From a bacterium HR32 (lineage in GTDB: Bacteria > Sysuimicrobiota > Sysuimicrobiia > Sysuimicrobiales > Sysuimicrobiaceae), in assembly GCA_002898935.1 (NCBI GenBank), contig BEII01000059.1:1-7771 (forward strand): a stretch of 7,771 nt of DNA, in the 5' to 3' direction. Position numbers and translations under genes: made by a program. The notes under the pieces are model-generated. The model did no database searches and was not told the DNA's origin. It saw only the letters and a list, made by a program, of their open reading frames with translations. Shown here piece by piece: positions 6,239 to 7,771 of this stretch. The stretch's first letter is position 1. Each line of letters begins with the position of its first letter.

Positions 6239-7057
6239 TCACTTCCCCTCCCCCTCGGGTCTGGCCAACCCCGCCGCCTCCGCCATCCGGCGCGCCAGGG
6301 CCAGGTGCGTGCGGTGGCCCGCCCGCACCGCCACCACGTGCGCGTGCACTTCCGCGCCGAGCAGAGCCAGGTCCCCGACCAGGTCCACCACCTTGTGCCG
6401 CACCGGCTCGTCGGGGAACCGCGGCGGGTTTCGGTAGCCGCCGTCCTCCAGCACCAGGGTGTTCTGCTCCGTGGCGCCCAAGGCGAGCCCGGCGGCGTGC
6501 AGCGCGGCCGCCTCCTCGCGGTATCCCCAGGTTCGGGCGGAGGCCAGCTGGCGCGCGAAGGTCTGCGCGGTGACCACCACGTCCAGCGCCTGCGCAGGAC
6601 GGTCGCGGAGTTCCACCACGTACGTGACCCGCAGCCCCTCGCCCGGGAGGGCCGCGCACAGCCGCCCGCCGTCCCGCACCCACACCGGCTCCGCCACGCG
6701 TAGCACGGGGCGTGGCTCCCGCAGCGGCCGCGTACCCGCGGCCTGTACCGCTTCCCAGAACACCCAGGCGCTGCCGTCCCCGGCGGGGACTTCCCCGCCG
6801 TCCACCACGAGTTCTGCGGCACTCACCCCGGCGACGTAGAGCGCGGCCAGCAGGTGTTCTACAGTGGCCACCCCGGCCGCCCGGGTCCGCCGCTCGTCGG
6901 CCTCCACCGCACGCAGTGACAGGGGGACGGGTCCTGAGGCGCCACGCACCACGAGCCCGGGTTCTTCCCGGGGGAGGAGCACCAGGCGGCAGCGCCGCCC
7001 GCTGTGGAGACCCACCCCCTCCACCGTCACCTCCTCCCGCAGCGTCCGGTGTGTCAC
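6239..7057 (-). CDS. lpxC: UDP-3-O-acyl-N-acetylglucosamine deacetylase LpxC
   Basis: This is the zinc amidohydrolase that removes the acetyl group from UDP-3-O-acyl-GlcNAc, the committed step of lipid A synthesis, in the cytoplasm. The family marks are in order: GVGLHSG near residue 15, TVEHLLAAL at 65 to 73 with Glu67 (general base) and His68 (zinc), GDGSA at 93 to 97, ARTWG at 174 to 178, VRHKVVDLVGDL at 219 to 230 with zinc ligands His221 and Asp225, and AGHRTH with His248, which matches E. coli His265. The protein has 272 residues against 305 in E. coli; it is shorter between GLHSG and VEHLL and has only 24 residues after His248. The ARTFG phenylalanine is Trp177 here. The GTG start at 7057 overlaps the previous stop; a GGAG lies 11 bases upstream, a little far, so coupling probably helps initiation. 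It is followed by fabZ after 17 bases. Confidence 0.97.
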   Translation of the reverse strand: MTHRTLREEVTVEGVGLHSGRRCRLVLLPREEPGLVVRGASGPVPLSLRAVEADERRTRAAGVATVEHLLAALYVAGVSAAELVVDGGEVPAGDGSAWVFWEAVQAAGTRPLREPRPVLRVAEPVWVRDGGRLCAALPGEGLRVTYVVELRDRPAQALDVVVTAQTFARQLASARTWGYREEAAALHAAGLALGATEQNTLVLEDGGYRNPPRFPDEPVRHKVVDLVGDLALLGAEVHAHVVAVRAGHRTHLALARRMAEAAGLARPEGEGK

Positions 7058-7771
7058 GGCGTGCGAAGCTCCAGCCGGACCGGGTACCAGGACGCCGCCT
7101 CCGGCATCGTCACCAACTCCACGGTGCGCACCTCCCGAGGCTGCAACGTGGTGGCCAGCACGGTGGCGGCCCTGCCGGAGGCGAGGAACCTCAGGTCCAC
7201 CAACTGGCCGTCCACGAGGAAGGTGGCGTACGCGGGCCCGGAGGAAGCGACCAGGACCAGCTCCACGGGGGCCGGCTGGTCGGAGGGGTTCGTCAGGTGC
7301 AGCCGGATGAAGTACGTGACCCCGTAGTCCCCGTCCAGCAACCGGCCGGTCCGTAGGTCCCGGAGGCTCTGGCTCCGGCCGATCTCCACACGCTCTCCTG
7401 CACCCACCGCCAGGGTTCGCTCCAGCCGGACCAGAGGGGGTCCGAACACGCCCCGCGGGTGCGGGGTGCCCAGCGGCTCCACCTCCCGCTGCACCGCGCG
7501 GTCCAGCACGTACACCGTCCGCGCGCTCACCGCCACCTCGAGCGGCCCTCCCTCCAGCACCTGCACCTGGATCAGCCCGGAGACCACGTGGCCTGGGGGC
7601 GTGCGCTGGGTGGTGAAGCGGTGCGCGCGGCCAGGCGGGAGGTCCAACACGTAGCCCGCGCCCCGGGCGGTGAGTTCCAGGAACCGGCGGGCCGCGGCGT
7701 GCCCGGTGGCCATGGTGTCGTGCCAGGCACCCGGCGTGGCGAGCTGCAGGTGCACGCGGGCCGGCTCGGCG
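7054..7771 (-). CDS. Unrecognised beta-rich protein, 5' end outside the window
   Basis: I do not recognise this protein. The reading frame is open to the window edge, so the true start lies upstream; a GTG at 7755 is available, but codons before it continue in frame and the text there reads like protein interior. About 238 residues are visible. They are rich in alternating hydrophobic and polar residues typical of beta strands, with no long hydrophobic helix and no cysteine. Two strand-rich parts can be seen, counted from the GTG: about residues 55 to 125, and about 143 to 232, where YGVTYFIRLHLTNPSDQPAP resembles the edge of an immunoglobulin-like or jellyroll sandwich domain. The C-terminus ends soon after the last strand. 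Its stop overlaps the lpxC start by four bases (GTGA), so the two are probably co-transcribed and coupled. The context and lack of cysteine suggest an envelope or periplasmic protein, but the N-terminus that would show a signal peptide is missing. Confidence 0.72.
   Translation of the reverse strand, partial: AEPARVHLQLATPGAWHDTMATGHAAARRFLELTARGAGYVLDLPPGRAHRFTTQRTPPGHVVSGLIQVQVLEGGPLEVAVSARTVYVLDRAVQREVEPLGTPHPRGVFGPPLVRLERTLAVGAGERVEIGRSQSLRDLRTGRLLDGDYGVTYFIRLHLTNPSDQPAPVELVLVASSGPAYATFLVDGQLVDLRFLASGRAATVLATTLQPREVRTVELVTMPEAASWYPVRLELRTP

Noticed and set aside
4966..6822. Long open frame that would extend lpxA to 618 codons
   Set aside because: The part above 5781 is out of frame with fabZ and lpxC, which have clear catalytic motifs. 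lpxA has a well-placed ATG and ribosome site at 5781.
7054..7755. Complete gene starting at GTG 7755
   Set aside because: The frame continues upstream to the window edge, the residues around the GTG look like domain interior, and no ribosome site or signal peptide is seen there.
1..7771. Internal promoters, terminators, CRISPR arrays, tRNA genes and insertion sequences
   Set aside because: I read both strands for AT-rich promoter-like boxes, hairpin plus T runs, regular repeats and transposase motifs and saw none I could support; nearly every base is within a coding gene.

Overview
The window is a single block of nine genes. All are on the minus strand, read from high to low coordinates and packed almost without spacers. 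It carries most of the first half of lipid A synthesis, followed directly by the lipopolysaccharide (LPS) export machinery, so the organism is a diderm bacterium that makes an LPS-type outer membrane. The DNA is strongly G+C rich, third codon positions are almost always G or C, and GTG and TTG starts are common. I cannot name the phylum. The use of lpxI instead of lpxH, and the fusion of synthesis and export genes into one block, point away from enteric Gammaproteobacteria. A high-GC, deep-branching or uncultured diderm lineage is possible, but that is inference.

Layout in transcription order: an unrecognised protein whose 5' end lies outside the window (7771 to 7054); lpxC (7057 to 6239); fabZ (6221 to 5778); lpxA (5781 to 4966); lpxI (4969 to 4163); lpxB (4163 to 2970); lptC-like (2983 to 2444); lptA-like (2447 to 1659); lptB (1675 to 914); and an LptF/LptG-family permease (912 to 1) whose 3' end lies outside the window. 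Neighbours overlap by 1 to 17 bases or are separated by at most 17 bases. No stretch lacks a gene, and I see no internal promoter, terminator, RNA gene, mobile element or CRISPR array.

The genes form one pathway. LpxA adds a hydroxyacyl chain to UDP-GlcNAc and LpxC deacetylates the product. A later N-acylation by LpxD (not in the window) gives the UDP-diacyl sugar, LpxI cleaves it to lipid X, and LpxB joins lipid X to another UDP-diacyl sugar to make the disaccharide. FabZ acts in fatty acid elongation and competes with LpxA and LpxD for the same hydroxyacyl-ACP pool. LptB with the LptF/G permease, LptC and LptA would then take finished LPS from the inner membrane across the periplasm. LpxD, LpxK, Kdo transferase, MsbA, the second permease subunit and LptD/E are not in the window and may lie next to it.

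The less ordinary points are an LptC homologue that looks like a lipoprotein rather than a membrane-helix protein, an enlarged LptA-like protein, an LpxA with Tyr at the position of E. coli His144, a short LpxC, and the unrecognised beta-rich protein coupled to lpxC.
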